A program made the position numbers and the translations under genes. Below, in pieces: positions 42,897 through 55,620 of a stretch of 64,000 nucleotides of DNA; position 1 is the stretch's first letter; the number at the start of each line of letters is the position of its first letter. Source of the DNA: Lunularia cruciata (lineage: Eukaryota; Streptophyta; Marchantiopsida; Lunulariales; Lunulariaceae). The DNA lies in NCBI GenBank assembly GCA_948567375.1, contig OX419760.1:22382001-22446000 (forward strand). Direction: 5' to 3'. The notes beneath the pieces are model-generated. The model saw nothing but the letters and a program-made list of their open reading frames with translations, was not told the origin of the DNA and made no database searches.

Positions 42897-43369
42897 ATAT
42901 TAGTGAGTGGTATTTAGTTGATGGTAGCAGTTGGTGGTGATCTTTGCTGGAGGTACTTGTGGTGGTTACGGTTGCAATTTGAGTTATATTGTCACGATGG
43001 AGTACTTTGAGGATTCAAGAGGAGATATTGTTGTATTACACAGCAAGTTTACATGGAGTGGCAATCGGTATCAGTCAATATCTCAGATCCTATTAAAGTA
43101 GGATATTGACTTTGATTTGGAGTTTGATACAATAGTTGATTCAAATGAGAGTGCACATGGTGTGTTTGCACCGTTGTTGTGTGACATGGAAGAGATTTAT
43201 GGGGCCTCCAAAGGCCTTAGATGCTACTCTAGTATAGTGGATATCAATGAGTTAGATTACTTCATCTAAGAGTTTGATAATTAGTATGATCTACAATAGA
43301 TGGAGGACCTGACTTTGTTCACACCCTTCATAGCATGGAAGCACTTGGAAGGTCCAGATGATAAATGAA

Positions 43370-43434
43370 GTTGGAATGGATGCTCCATTCTAAGTAAAAT
43401 ATGTTCCTCTATTTGAAATGTATACCTTATCATA
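43370..43434 (+). repeat. Right copy of the direct repeat flanking B3/B2
   Basis: Starts AAATGAAGTTGGAATGGATG. See the left copy at 31823. Confidence 0.6.
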
Positions 43435-43830
43435 CAATTTGGCATGTATTTCTTTATTAACCTTGTTTTTAAATATCTAGGTATATAGTTTTAATTATAT
43501 TTTTTTACCATGGACTTGACACCCATCTTATAAGGCTCTACAAATACTTCCTTATTAACATTCATTGATATCTTTCATTGTCTAGTTCTTATTTCTCTCT
43601 CTATAATATTTTTATTTTTATTTTTATTTTTTTAGAGCTTGGCACTCATTTTGTAAAGCTTGGTGCCTTTTTATGCCATCTCTTTACTTTCTTACTCCAT
43701 TTACTTTCCATTTTATCTTACTTCGAGTTGACTGAAAGAATAATTACAAAAAGTATAAGATGGTGCGCTCATTACTATGCAAGATTAAAGGAAAGTAGGA
43801 CTTGGAAATTGAGATCCAAGTAGCCGCCTG
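43435..43830. other. AT-rich stretch with TTTTTA repeats
   Basis: No gene is seen. A short TTTTTA/TTTTTAT repeat tract lies near 43608-43633. The composition changes to genic type at about 43830. Confidence 0.4.
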
Positions 43831-44905
43831 GTTTAGCGATAACTTGATTTTTCAAAGCTCGAATGTGGATATGGTAAAATCGTCAGGCGCTACATCCTTC
43901 ATATTTTTCTTTCTCGATATATGTCTATGTCTCTATTTGTAGCCGGAGACAAAGATCAGATATTTCGACAGGCAAGAAGTCATACAATGATCAATTTTGA
44001 TGGCGACCTGCCTGGAACTGTAGTGCCTGATTAAGATAGTCAAGATTGCCAGGTACTCGATTATACTGTACATGTTCCCTCTATCAGCAGTGTAATCCTC
44101 TAAGAAACGAGAATACAATATCAGATTGACCAGATTGGAGAGACATACAGTGTCATCCTGAAAGACTGTTTCTCATGTTGCCCTGGATCTGAATACACGA
44201 GATTGCTTTCGCAAGAAGAAGGTACAAGATACTCCGCCTAGTTTAAGTAAAGATTACTTGAACTAGTTCTAATTCATACCAATTTGAGAATAACCAGCAA
44301 CAGTCGTCTACAAGACCGTGGTAGTTGAGGAGTTTCATGTACGAGTACATGTAACTTCTATTCTTTGTTGCTTCTTCTGGATCACCCATCCATATGTCCG
44401 AGGAACGGGAGGGAAGGAATTTCCTTGTCCCCACTAATGTTCGATTTCCAAGAGAGCAGAACACCTTGTACACCTAGTACCGGAACAAGAGATTTAGATG
44501 ATAGTTATCCAGTCTCCCTGGTCCCGCTATTATCGCTCATAGTGAGAGTCACGTGTCTACTCAACTCGTTCTCCTTGTGGGAATGATTCTCGTACGTGTT
44601 TGGGACCACTCGAACCGCAATATGGAAAATGGCATCTACAAAATCAGGACCTGCGTTCTCTTCATGTACTGCTCATGCGGGGTCTAAGGTTTAATCATGA
44701 GTCTAGAAAAAAGTAAGGAATAGGGAAAGGAGGCTCTGTCCGATCAGGTGGTAGTTTGATCGATGGCCACAGGGAAAGTTAAGGTAAATCTGTAAAGCGC
44801 TTGAATTGACTGATCATTGGCATGCTTCTATCCATTCTGGGATCAAAGGTCTCCACTTCCCACAGGTCCATCATAGTTCAAGCACTTCTAAATAGTTAAT
44901 GTACA
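43831..44905 (-). other. Possible 3' part of an unrecognised minus-strand gene
   Basis: CG content and complexity rise here relative to the neighbouring repeats. A minus-strand open stretch (44473-44243, ending in a TAA) follows a possible acceptor and could be an exon of the gene suggested at 44910-45216. A further open stretch lies at 44118-43933. I recognise nothing in either. Confidence 0.2.
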
Positions 44906-44909
44906 GTTC

Positions 44910-45216
44910 CTATTTTCTCTGCTCACAGACGTGCTCGGCTCGGACTAAAATGCGCAACCAGCAACTCATTGATACTGGCGAACTGTAGGTTCGAGGGAGT
45001 ATGTTCCCCGTCAAGAAAGCAAACGTGATGATCATGAGAGAACTTTCCAGACCCTGTTCCACTGTTTGAGAGTATTTGAGGATCCGAGAGATCTGTGCTC
45101 CCCACGTGGAGACTTGCGGATGTGAGTTGAACTTGTGGAGATTCAGATTGGCAGATTTCGTCAAACGATGCTTTGTTATCACTACAAGACGGTGATAAAA
45201 CTTCAAACTTTGCCAT
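44910..45216 (-). CDS. Possible first exon of an unrecognised gene
   Basis: An open frame of 97 codons starting at an ATG at 45216, hydrophilic, Ser-rich and acidic, without a signal peptide or domain that I know. A consensus-like donor (CTGTGAGC) lies near the end, so the true exon could stop a few bases before the TGA. Upstream on the minus strand, a TATATTA near 45455 and a pyrimidine-rich stretch resemble a promoter. It stands in an island of genic composition between two repeat regions. It could be a non-coding remnant. Confidence 0.25.
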
Positions 45217-45483
45217 GTTTTCTTGGTAGATGATCTTTTGAAAAGCAGTGAGGTGTCAGATTCATCTCCAGGGATGGACTAATATAAGTGATGATCTAAG
45301 ATGAGTGTACTTTTTTGGAATTATTCTGGAAGGAAGGAACTGTCGACAGTAGGACCAGGTAAATGTATCCTCAACGTTCCGAGTTCTTGTACTTGTGCGC
45401 GACTCTTTCTCCCTCTTTCCCTGTTGAAGACACATGCAAATATGCATAGCATTTAATATACAAGGAATAAAAAAAGTGTACAA

Positions 45484-46603
45484 AGCATTTCTTTATATTT
45501 CCTCGTATTGCATGTCTAGTATTATGACATGAGGAATGGAATACCTCCAAGCTAGTTGAAAAGTTTACTCGATTTTTGTAAGTTCAAGTTCTTCCAGCAA
45601 GTAAAGGCCAACCAGCCCAATAAAATACCCCTGAAGAATGGGAGAAAAGGAATACAAGCACACCAAAAAGCGCAAATGAGGAGGAACTGAAAACTCTAGA
45701 AAGGTGGAAAAAAGGCTAGAGAACTAAGCCCTAAGATGTGTAAAGTAACTTACACAAGAAATAAGTAAAAAGAGAAAAAAATGAATCCATAATTGAAAGG
45801 TAAGGTAGAGATCCTCCAAGGGTATGTTTTGCAACTCTAAGGGGAGTGAAATGAAATTGGAGCATACACTATTGATGCCAATCGATGAAGACTTAGAGCT
45901 TGTGATTTCCATAGGAAGATAGAGACCTTCTGCCGTAAATAAGAGGTAAGCATGGTGGGTGAGAAAGCCAAGGTGCCTTTCCTTTATAGTGAGCCACATG
46001 TTGCCTCTGGAAGGAGATCATCAAATCTATGATGAAGGTGGCCAAAGATCTCCGCCACTAAGGGGACAAAGTGTCAGAGGCAAGCCGTGGGGCATAGTGG
46101 TCCTTTGTCTCCTTGGTGGTAATGATTGTTGCAGCTCTTGCTTGAATGCTAGCGTGTGCCAAAGACCTTGGTCAAAGTTCCACCCACTTTGACCATCATC
46201 GCCACCACCACATTATGCAACATACGTTGGCAATCCTTAAAAGTGATAATATTTGTCCCCACCTTTCAATAAGGTGGGCTTGGTGGGATCATTCATCACT
46301 GAATCTGAACTTATAAGCAAGTAGATCATAGGATTGGGGGCACTACATCTCTTATAGCATCATGAACTCTAGTATCTCTCCTCTCATGGCACATCATAAG
46401 ATGTGGATGCACTCAAGATCAAATGTAGAACCCCACATACATTGGTCCGGTGTGCCCAAGAGTGTTTGATGTGGCAGACCTAGCCAAAGTCAAAGAGCCA
46501 TGGTGAACTCCTCTTATGTCAATCAAAGGGGAAGTGTGAAGCCCAACTCTAACATCCTTCCTATCGTAAGAGAGGATCCTAGCTCTATCGAGTAAAGGTA
46601 TAT
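45484..46603 (-). other. Unclassified repeat-like region, possible LTR fragment on the minus strand
   Basis: Low-complexity purine runs (45600-45800) and a minus-strand CACTATAAAGG (TATA-type) near 45980-45990, followed by a long mixed sequence. I see no coding domain. It ends at the 5' LTR of element D. Confidence 0.25.
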
Positions 46604-47254
46604 TGTAATACCAATATCTAGACATATTATCTAGAGGTGAAACTTGACTTGGTAATATCTCAAAGGATGTTGTATGTGATTGGCTAGGTAGATCAGATAG
46701 AAGTGTCACCAAAAGAGTACTTCTACTAATAGTGCAGAAGTCAAAAATAGCCTGAAAACTTCAAAGCTAATTTTAGAGGTCTATATAGATGAATTAGGCC
46801 TCAAAAATAGACTGATTCCATCTCCCTTTGAGAGACAAGGCTTGCCTTCTCTCCCCCTGCTCCCCCCACCCCCAAAAGATTTATCTCATCAAGAGCTTTC
46901 CAACGGTACATCACCAATATGATTTTTAGCTTCTTACAAGAAGATTCCTTAAATATTCCTTTTCATCAAGCCTATTTGACCCACTAGATAGAACAAGGAC
47001 CAACATGCCACCCATCCAAGCAACTAATCTAAGAGGTAAAGATCACTAACATGTCACCAATCCATGTATTTGATTCAAGGGTGGAACTTCCTTTGAAGGG
47101 ACCCTCTTTGTTATATATTAAAGAGAAGGTGTTCCATTAGGGCATTGGAGTATTGAGTGTGAAGCTTGCATTTTCTCTCTTGTATCTCTCCTGGAGAGTT
47201 CTCTTGTCCTCAAAGTAATAATAGAATAATTATTATATCATATCATATATTACA
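46604..47254 (+). repeat. 5' LTR of element D
   Basis: 651 bp, starting TGTAATACC and ending TATTACA. It pairs with 52365-52980. It has an extra AT-rich segment of about 35 bp near its end (47217-47250) that the 3' LTR lacks. It is related to the element C LTR but without the internal duplication of C. Confidence 0.82.
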
Positions 47255-47859
47255 ATAATAATGGTATCAAAGTAGGTGTTTTAATCAAGAGAGTAGAACG
47301 CCCCTCTCGGAAGAACATTGGCTATTAAAATTGAGTAATTTTGAGAGGAAAAAACATAGTGCAATTGTTAGACTTGGGAGGTATCTAAGAGAGAGGATGG
47401 GATGGAGGTGCCTAGAGGAAAATTTCTTACACCTAGCTGTCCATTCTTGAATCCATTCAATATCAAGCTTATGTACATCCAACTCGAGTAAATGAGAGTA
47501 TCTCTCATTTATCATTTTGGAGCAGAATTCATGGACACAATAATGAATTCACCAAACCCGATTTCTACCTATGGTGGTATACAAAAAAGAGTGGGATTTG
47601 ACAATCAACATTTAGTTATGATGTTATGGATCTGAAAGTACCAAATCCTCACCTTTTCAACACATAAGTAGAAATCCATTATGTGGTTAGACCAAAAGTG
47701 ATGTTTAGGGAGTTTTTAGTCTACAATTTTGGTGAGGAGTATTATCAATGAGTGATAGTCCCAATAGTTCATGCTCCTTCCCAAGTGATCATATTAACCC
47801 TCTTTGAAATAGGAAGTAACAATTGAACATTGGCCGTGTGTAGGAATCATAGATCCGCA

Positions 47860-48850
47860 ACTACAAGAGTTCATGCAAGGAATGCATGAGATGTTGAATG
47901 AGTTTTGGGAGATCAAGATGACCATGGAGGAATTGCAAAATCAAGTACGTACCATCAAGAATGATCAAGTAATGCAAGAAGGAGAGCCATCTCAATAACT
48001 AACACCAACAATCAAAGTACTTGGAGAGTTACTCATGTTGATGACACCAATCCTAGTCAACAATCAAGCCACATTGTTACAACGAATGACAAAGACGTGC
48101 AACATCAAGCCTTAAAAGGGACAATGTTCTATAGGAGTAGTGCAAAATCGGATTTCAAGAATGAATTGATACCTTCAATTGTTCACAATTAAGATCATTC
48201 ATCATTCTGCATGCATGTTTGCATGTGGGTACTTGATCAATAAAGCCCTCACATGGTATGATGCTTAGGAACAATCATTGCTGGTAGAAGGAAGAGAGTT
48301 CACTTGGACAGCCATGCAAGAAGTGCTGCTCAAGAACTTCCAATTTGTGGATTTTGTGCAAATGGCCCAAACTCGACTCTAGGGGTTGAAGCAAAAAAAT
48401 AGCATACAACAATACATAGAGGCATTTCTTGATCTACAAGTTGCAATAATTGATATGAGTCTGATTGAAGCTCTTCAAAATTTCAAAAGAGGATTAAAAG
48501 AGTGGATTTGCCAAGAGGTAATGGTACAAAATCCTTACATTATGTTTGAAGCCATTGCTTGTGCTCAAAGAATAGCAGGTGCGCTTGGAAGAGGTGAAGC
48601 GATAACACCAATGCAAAATTATCAAGCTAAGATTCACCACTTTGGTGGACCAATTCCTATGGGATTGTGTAACATTCAATTTGGAGACCAAGGAGCAAGA
48701 CCTCTCCAAGGAGAACAAGGATGGATCAAAGAAAGGAGAGAAGGAGTCCTACGGGGAAAAGGGGCTCAAGCAGAACAATGATGCTTCTACAATTGTGGCT
48801 AAATTGGGCACATAGCCATCAACTTTTATGCTTTTTGTCTTAGATACCTT
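47860..48850 (+). pseudogene. Element D gag (broken)
   Basis: Colinear with the gag of C. The coiled-coil-like N-terminus lies near 47860-47960, capsid segment LTWYDA near 48250, and the open part at 48386-48781 matches C 19515-19838. The zinc knuckle at 48783-48830 has lost residues (a stop inside it, and the last Cys read as Phe). Capsid and knuckle share one frame here. Confidence 0.75.
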
Positions 48851-49039
48851 TGGCCTCTATACAAGCAACCTCTGAACCACATGGAGAGATGAATCAAAGA
48901 GGAGGATGTTGAAATCACATCAAAAAATAAATATCACCAATAAATGCACCTCGTGGCCTTATTGGCTTGATGGAGAAGAGTAAAAGCGGGGATGAAGAAG
49001 ATGAAGTGCAGAGGTGGAGGAAGAAAAACACATAATTAA

Positions 49040-49500
49040 TTCTCATAAATGGAGTCCTAAAATGCAATCTAGTGAGAGTGTTGATAGACCTTGGAGCAAT
49101 AGAGAATTTGTTATCTTGCTTTGTTGCAATAAGATTGGGGATGGAACTATAGAAGGATGAGAATGACAAAGTAAAGTTACCTAATGGTCAAATAGAGAAG
49201 ATTGAGTCATTACCTAGAAGGGTAATACTCTCCAAAGGAGAGTATCAAGAAGCAATCAATTGGCAAGTGATATAGTTAGCTCCTTCTCATGCAATCTTAG
49301 CCATGCCGTGGATGGAGCACTACAACCCCATGGTGGATTGGAGAAAGAAAGTAGTGAGAACTAGTCAATGGAAGATCTTTGGGGTTAAAGAAAGACCACA
49401 CAAGCAAGAGCTGCCTCTTTATGGCATAGGTATCACATCTATTGGTAAGATAGATAGATGTTTCATGGGTCTAATAAGAGAAGTCTATAGTGCCAAATAA
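49040..49500 (+). pseudogene. Element D protease (broken)
   Basis: The active-site strand reads VLIDLGAIENLL: Asp kept, Ser/Thr replaced by Leu. The second strand, AMPWMEHYNPM, is at 49297-49330. C has a different replacement at the same residue (Pro), so the two mutations arose separately. Confidence 0.65.
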
Positions 49501-49539
49501 AATGGACAAATTCTTGAAAAATTGAAAGATGTGGTCATT

Positions 49540-52350
49540 GAGTTTCAAGATGCCTTTTTGGATGAATTACCTAAAGGTTTACCACCAAAAAGGAGAATAG
49601 ATCATAGTTCTTGGGAAGACACTTCCTTGTATATTGACTATCACCTCATGAGTTGGAGGAATGTAAGGCTCAAATCAAGGATATGTTGCAAAAGAGGTTT
49701 ATCCAACCTAGCATATCACCATATGGGGCTCTTGTATTGTTTGTGAGGAAGAAGGACGGAACAATGTGCATGTCCATTGACTATCGAGACCAAATCAACA
49801 AACAATGAAGAACAAATACCCATTACCTTGCATGGATGGCTTGTTTGATCAACTCAATGGGGCAAGGCACTTTACCAAACTTGATCTATAGAGTGATTAC
49901 AACCAAATCAAGATTGCGGAGGAAAATATATACCAAATGGCCTTTTGGACAAGGTATGATCACTTTGAGTACTTGGTGATGCAGTTTGGCCTCACCAATG
50001 CTCCAACCACCTTTATGAGTTTGATAAATGAAATATTTTGTCTATACTTGGATAAACTTGTTATCATTTTCCTTGATGATATCTTAGTCTAGAGCAAGAT
50101 AATGATAGAGCACAAGCAACATCTACAAGAAGTCCTCCAGATTCTATGATAGAATCAATTGTATGCCAAAATACCAAAGTGTAAGTTTTCCAAATCTAAA
50201 GTAGACTACTTAGGGCATAGAGTAAGTTCAAAAGGTATCCAAGTGCTAATGGATAAAATAGAGGTCATTCAAAAATAAGGTGCTCCAAAATATCAAACTC
50301 AACTCTCAAGAGTTTCTTGGGATTGATGGGGTCTAATCATCTATTTGTCAAGGACTTCTCCAAGATTGCACAGTCTTTAACACCACTATTAGGAAAGGGG
50401 AAGAAATGGAGAACTAAACAAGAATTAACCTTTCAAGAGTTGAAAGACACATTATTACATGCACCAATCTTGAAATGGTATGACCTAAAACATCCAATCA
50501 AGATAGCTATAGATGCATTAGGTGGAGCAATAGGAGCAGTCCTACAACAAGAGTGGTAGGACAAATGGCACCCAATTGCATATTTCTCTTATAAGTTGTT
50601 AACGGCAAAATGCAACTATCACACCTTTGAACAAGAAGAGTGTGCCATTGTCCTTGCAACAAAGCATTGGAAGCATCTTGGTGAGAAGGCATATGTGGTA
50701 GAGACAAACCACAAACCTCTAGTCTACCTTGAGACACAAAAAGATCTTTCTTGTTGATAGATTTGGTGGCCAAAGTGGAGACAAAAATTTAACATGACAA
50801 TCACATATGTGGAAGGCAAGAAGCAACTTGTAGATGCATTTACCTGGATGCCAATGGCAAACAATCTGGTGGTGGAAGTCAAGATGAACCTTGAATTTTG
50901 GACGAGGATTCTTGCTACTACAAAACTTGATCCATAGATTATAGGTGCTCAATAATCCAAAGACGTCACAAACACCCCAAGGACTCACCTTTCATGATGG
51001 TAGGTTATGGATCTTGGATGCTACAGATCTAAGAACCACCATTCTAGCAAAATGTCATGATTCTACCATTGCAAGTCATGTTGGAATGGACAAGACCTTG
51101 GATGCAGTCAAATGCAAACACCATTACTATTGGTCCAAGATGAGCAACGATGTGATGGAATATGTTTAGAGCTTCCTACTCTATCAAAAAAATAAAGGCC
51201 CTAATCAAGCTTCCACATGACTCCTTCAACCCTTCCCCACTCCTACATAACATTAGGAACAAGTAAGCATGGATCTAGTTTATGAATTGCCCAAGACCAC
51301 CTCAAGGTTTGACTCTATTGTAGTCTTTGTCAACAAACTCACAAAAATGATTCATGTGCGTCCTACCACCAAGGATGTGACTGCCACACAACTAGCTCAA
51401 TTGTACTTAGATGCAATTTTTCCTCACCATGGCATGTCTTGAGTGCTCATCACAAATAGAGGCCCTCAATTCACTAGTTTGTTTTGGAGAACACTTTTTG
51501 GTTTCTTTTGGTTTCTAAACCAAATTATCCATGTCCACAGCTTACCATCCATAGACCAATAGAAAAATAGAGAGGGAAAATCACACTATTGAGGACATGA
51601 TCTAGGGTTTTACCTTAGATGAGCAAGAGAGGTGGGACACCTTACTCCCATTGGTGGAATTTTCTTACACAATTTAGTGAATGCCTCCGCACATGTCATA
51701 TTGTTCTTCTTCATGTACAAATAGTATCCTTTCACACCTTTGAGCTTGATGAAGGTTTGTTTGATGGCTACCAAGGTTGATGTAGTCAACACTTTTTTTT
51801 CTGGAATCCAACATGGTGTAGAGAATGCCAAGCACAAGTTGCAGATTGCTCAAAATTGAAGAAATCACTATGTAGATGCACATTGCCAACACATGGAGTT
51901 CAATGTTGGAGATCAAATCTGGCTGTCAACCACCAATCTCACTTTAATTGGCCTTCATAAGCTCAAACCTTGTTTTATTGGACCTTTCTCCATTTTTTGT
52001 TGAATTGGCATATTGGCCTACCACCTCAACCTATCGCCACACATAAAAATCCATCTAGTATTCCATGTTTCCTTACTATGAAGATATGCCCCTTGATTGC
52101 CCCACTTCTCTTCCATCCAAGAAAGTTGACCTTGCACAACCTTCATTGATGAAACAAAGGAATATGAAGTTAAATGCATTCTCTAGAAACACATCCATAG
52201 TACTTGCCATCCATGTGTGGAATATCTTGTACATTAGAAAATGTACCCATTTTATGAGGTAAAATGGGAGCTAGCAGCCAACTTGACCAACATACCGATG
52301 TTAGTTCAATCTTTTGAGCAATCGCTTTGCAACAAGTACATTGCATCTTA
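49540..52350 (+). pseudogene. Element D reverse transcriptase, RNase H, integrase, chromodomain (broken)
   Basis: Colinear with the pol of C. Reverse transcriptase has FLDDILV near 50075. RNase H keeps the first Asp (AIDALGGAIGAVL near 50505) that C has lost. Integrase has CHDSTIASH near 51054, SMDLVYELP near 51270 and worn DDE residues. The chromodomain remnant at 52150-52290 has YEVK, CHPCVEYL and WELAANL. Frameshifts and TAG or TAA stops occur throughout. Confidence 0.78.
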
Positions 52351-52364
52351 AAAAGGGTGAGGTC

Positions 52365-52980
52365 TATAATACCAATAGCTAGGCATATTATCTAGAGGTG
52401 AAAATTGGCTTGGAAACATCTAGAAGGATGTTTTGTATGATGGGCTAGGTAGATCAGATAGAAGTGTTACCAAAAGAGTACTTCTACTAATAGAGCAAAA
52501 GCCAAAAATAGCCTAAAAAACTTCAGAGCCAATTTTAGAGGTTTAAATAAATGAATTAGGCTTCAAAAATAGAAATTTTCCATCTTCTTTGTGAGAGATA
52601 AGGCTATCATTCTCCCCCTCCTCTCCCCTCCCCCTCCTTTGCCTCATGAAATATCTCATTGAGAGCTTTCCAATGGTATCTCATCCACGTGATTTTGAGC
52701 TTCTTACAAGAAGATTCCTTCTTGTCAAACCTATTTAACCAACTATATAGGATAAGGACCAACATGTCACTCATCTAGGCAACTAATCTAAGGGTGCAGA
52801 TTGCTTACATGTCACCAATCCATGTATCTGATTCAAGGGTAGAGGTTCCTTTGAGTGGATTTTCTTTGCTATATAATAAAGAGAAGGTGCTCCTTTAGGG
52901 CATCGGAGTATTGAGTGTAAGGCTTGTGTTTTCTCTCTTGTATCTTTCTTGCAGAGTTCCCTTGTCCTTGAAGTACTACA
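52365..52980 (+). repeat. 3' LTR of element D
   Basis: 616 bp, starting TATAATACC and ending TACTACA, preceded by a purine run (AAAAAGGGTGAGG). Confidence 0.82.
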
Positions 52981-53397
52981 CATATTGATGAGGATGCTAG
53001 AAAGGGTATGAGTATGCATATGCTCACTAAGCTCCACCTAAATCTTCCTAGAGTCTAGGGAAACAAAGTCCACAAAGAGGAAAGTGATGTAAGTGTTGGT
53101 CTTGGTAACAAATCACAAGCCAATTTAAGAGATGCCTAGAAAGTATAAGTGTTTGAGTCAATTGTCATGATAAGTGGCAATAAAAGAGGATGCCTCTTGT
53201 GTAAGAACCTATTTGCCAAAAGAGGAGCCACTAAGGTCCAAGCTCTTAGGTAAGTTGTTGGTGCAATAGCTTCATGTGATGTGATGTCATCCTCTTAAGA
53301 CTATGAGAAGAGCTATTTGCAATTGTTGTTTGTCACTTAATAAAAAAGGGAGCATATAAGGCCCTAAGAGTATAGAGAAGGTATGGCACATATGACT
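52981..53397. other. Repeat-derived sequence between element D and a lone A LTR
   Basis: Broken frames on both strands. I recognise no domain. It may be the far end of the minus-strand non-LTR relic. Confidence 0.3.
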
Positions 53398-54086
53398 TGT
53401 AACACCCATTTGTGCATGTGTGTGGTATTGTGATATTTAGCTTGGTATTACAAGTACTTAAGATATATTATTTATATAGAGATAAAGGATGGTTCTATAT
53501 TAGTCATGGTTAGCTAAAGTTAGTCATAGCTAAGATAGATGGGACCTTACTTTAGAGGAAGTAGAAAAGATGAGCACCACTATTTTGGATTTTAGTGTGT
53601 TGACTTGGTATTATTCCTAGGTGTTTGGCTTTGAGGAAAGAGTTGAGAACTCTTGGGCCCGCAAGCCTTTTTGTTTTGGATTCTTCTTTAGTCCAAGGAT
53701 AGCCCATGTGAAGGAATCCTTGACTTAGTGGTTAGGTCAAGATAAGACCACATGCTTAGGGGAATATGCCCATGTGAATGGATATTCCTTTCTAATTTTT
53801 GACTTTACTTGACTTTTAGTCTAGTAACTTGAGTTACTATGGTAATTAGTAACTTTGGTACGTAACTATTTCACAAGTATATAACAAGGGGTGAGGAGGT
53901 ACTCATCATCCTTTCATTTGCAACTATCTCTCTCATTGAGTTCTCTAGTGAGCAATGTCTTGAGTCTTGGAGTGTTAGCCTTGGAGGAGTATGATGGAGT
54001 TCGGGTTCCTTGCCTTCTTAGTCCATGGTGCGCTACCATAATAGCCATCAGAGGTTCATCCTGAGTGAGAGACAGGCCGGCTCACA
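53398..54086 (+). repeat. Lone LTR of the A family
   Basis: 689 bp, starting TGTAACACCC and ending GGCTCACA, colinear with the LTRs of element A. No A internal sequence lies on either side. No clear target duplication. Confidence 0.85.
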
Positions 54087-55620
54087 TACTATCAAAGGAC
54101 CATAGGTGTGGTAGGAGAACTATTGTGGGAGGCTATATACATGCCAAATAGGATGCTCTCAAGACATAATATCAAGAAAGGAGAGAGTAGGTCATCTATA
54201 TGTTCCCAAATTAAGGGATAGATGGGTATAGGTAGTAGCTTGAATTAGTGTATCTGAGATATAAGAGCTACAAAATTCCTCATCTTCTCCAAGAGTGGAG
54301 CACAATACCCTTAAACCTCCTATTGGGAATTGGAATCCTGATGTGAAGTCAAAGGAGATGAGGATTGTATGTGGGCTCTAGACCTTGTATTTATGAGTCT
54401 ACACTTGTAAACTAAAGGTCTTAAGACTAATTTGAAAGCCTTCATTGCTCATACTACATCTTCTACAAGGCCCAAGATGTGAGTATCATCTCATAAGGAT
54501 GGAATGGCATGTGTAAAATGCAATGCCACCTCATGCAAAGTTATGTAGTGAGCTATGGCACATAAGGACCTTCCCAAAGGATCTCTCTAGCATGTATCTT
54601 TTGTAGATGCTAACTGAGTGAAATCTCTTGTGCTACTATGGTGGTTGTACAACAACAAGTGTCTCAATGTTATAGAATGTATATACAAAAGGAATCAAGG
54701 AGTGGATTTATTCCTCTAGTGAAGAAAGTACTCAAAAAAATATTGGACAAGAAATGGTATTGAAGGCATTTGAGACATCCACTTGGACGACCACTCCATT
54801 GAGAGGTCCATGGAAGCTCTAATGTTCACAATAACCATCTCATAACCACCTAGTATGGATATTATATATTGATAAGTAGACAAAAAAGATGAAAAGGAAT
54901 GGCAAAACTATATACAAATGGTGTGTGATACTAAATGCAAGAAGACATCTCCTATAGCTATGGGATGCATACCATATGTCTCCTTGGATAGAGCACGAGA
55001 TGAGATGAGATGCACCAAAAAAATGAGCACCAATTGAGGGCACCAAACCTAAGGTAAGAAACTAGTAGAAAGCAAAGAGAAGGGAGAAGCCTTAGTTTGG
55101 CAAGTTAGCAGAGAGACAATCTTGTAAATGCTCAAAAACTAGTCTTGAAGGATCACCTACCAAGAAACATGGAGAGTGGAGTAGAGCTTGAGCAAAGAAG
55201 AACTTTGTAAGTTGTAACTCCTTATCTGAGTGGTAATCATAAACAAAAGAAAGAAGGTCATATGTGGTTGATGGATGGAGTTCATGTAAAGTAGAGAGAG
55301 TATCAATGGGAAAGGATGTTGGTCTAGAGGGTGAGAGTGCCTAAATTGCTTGTTGATACTACCCTACTTGTCCTAACATCAAGAACAACATAAAAAATGA
55401 TGCTCTAGAAGTGGAGGATGAGCTTGTGTGGCCTTTATGATCCATCTAGTTGTTGTTTGTGCTGGGATGGTGTACTTCTCTTATAAAGTAGGCCAATTTC
55501 CCTATAGAAACTGATGAATTTGAGAGGCAATCTCATGATGTCCGGATGCACCTCCATGAGCAAGAAGAAGCAAAGTCCACTGAGGGAAGAGAGCTAATAG
55601 AGTCCAAGTAGAGATACCTC
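54087..55620 (-). mobile_element. Second relic of the ADDTH reverse transcriptase family
   Basis: On the minus strand, VVVQVDVSNAFNTIS near 54795 matches VVLQVDIEDA of the plus-strand relic. DDTHILG near 54470-54500 matches the ADDTHLMG active site, with the Ala codon now a stop. The rest is badly broken. Element boundaries are not visible. Confidence 0.5.

Larger units (their letters stand above)
31887..43369 (+). mobile_element. B3: truncated B element (LTR, leader, gag start) with B2 inserted in it
   Basis: The left part is the LTR core (31887-32337) and first leader part (to 32555, with a lone D LTR at 32556-33083). The leader resumes at 41605, in the same orientation, and ends after the first part of gag (ATG near 42998, matching B1 6051) at 43369, corresponding to about 6425 of B1. 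No protease or pol of its own is present. The 33084-41604 interval is foreign to it and holds B2 in reverse orientation. Confidence 0.6.
46604..52980 (+). mobile_element. Element D: older chromodomain Ty3 retrotransposon
   Basis: A 6.4-kb relative of element C with the same layout. Flanks TATAT (46599-46603) and CATAT (52981-52985) fit a five-base target duplication with one change. The primer-binding site TGGTATCAAAG lies at 47262-47272. There are many more stops than in C. It lies between an unclassified region and sequence next to the minus-strand non-LTR relic. Confidence 0.88.
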
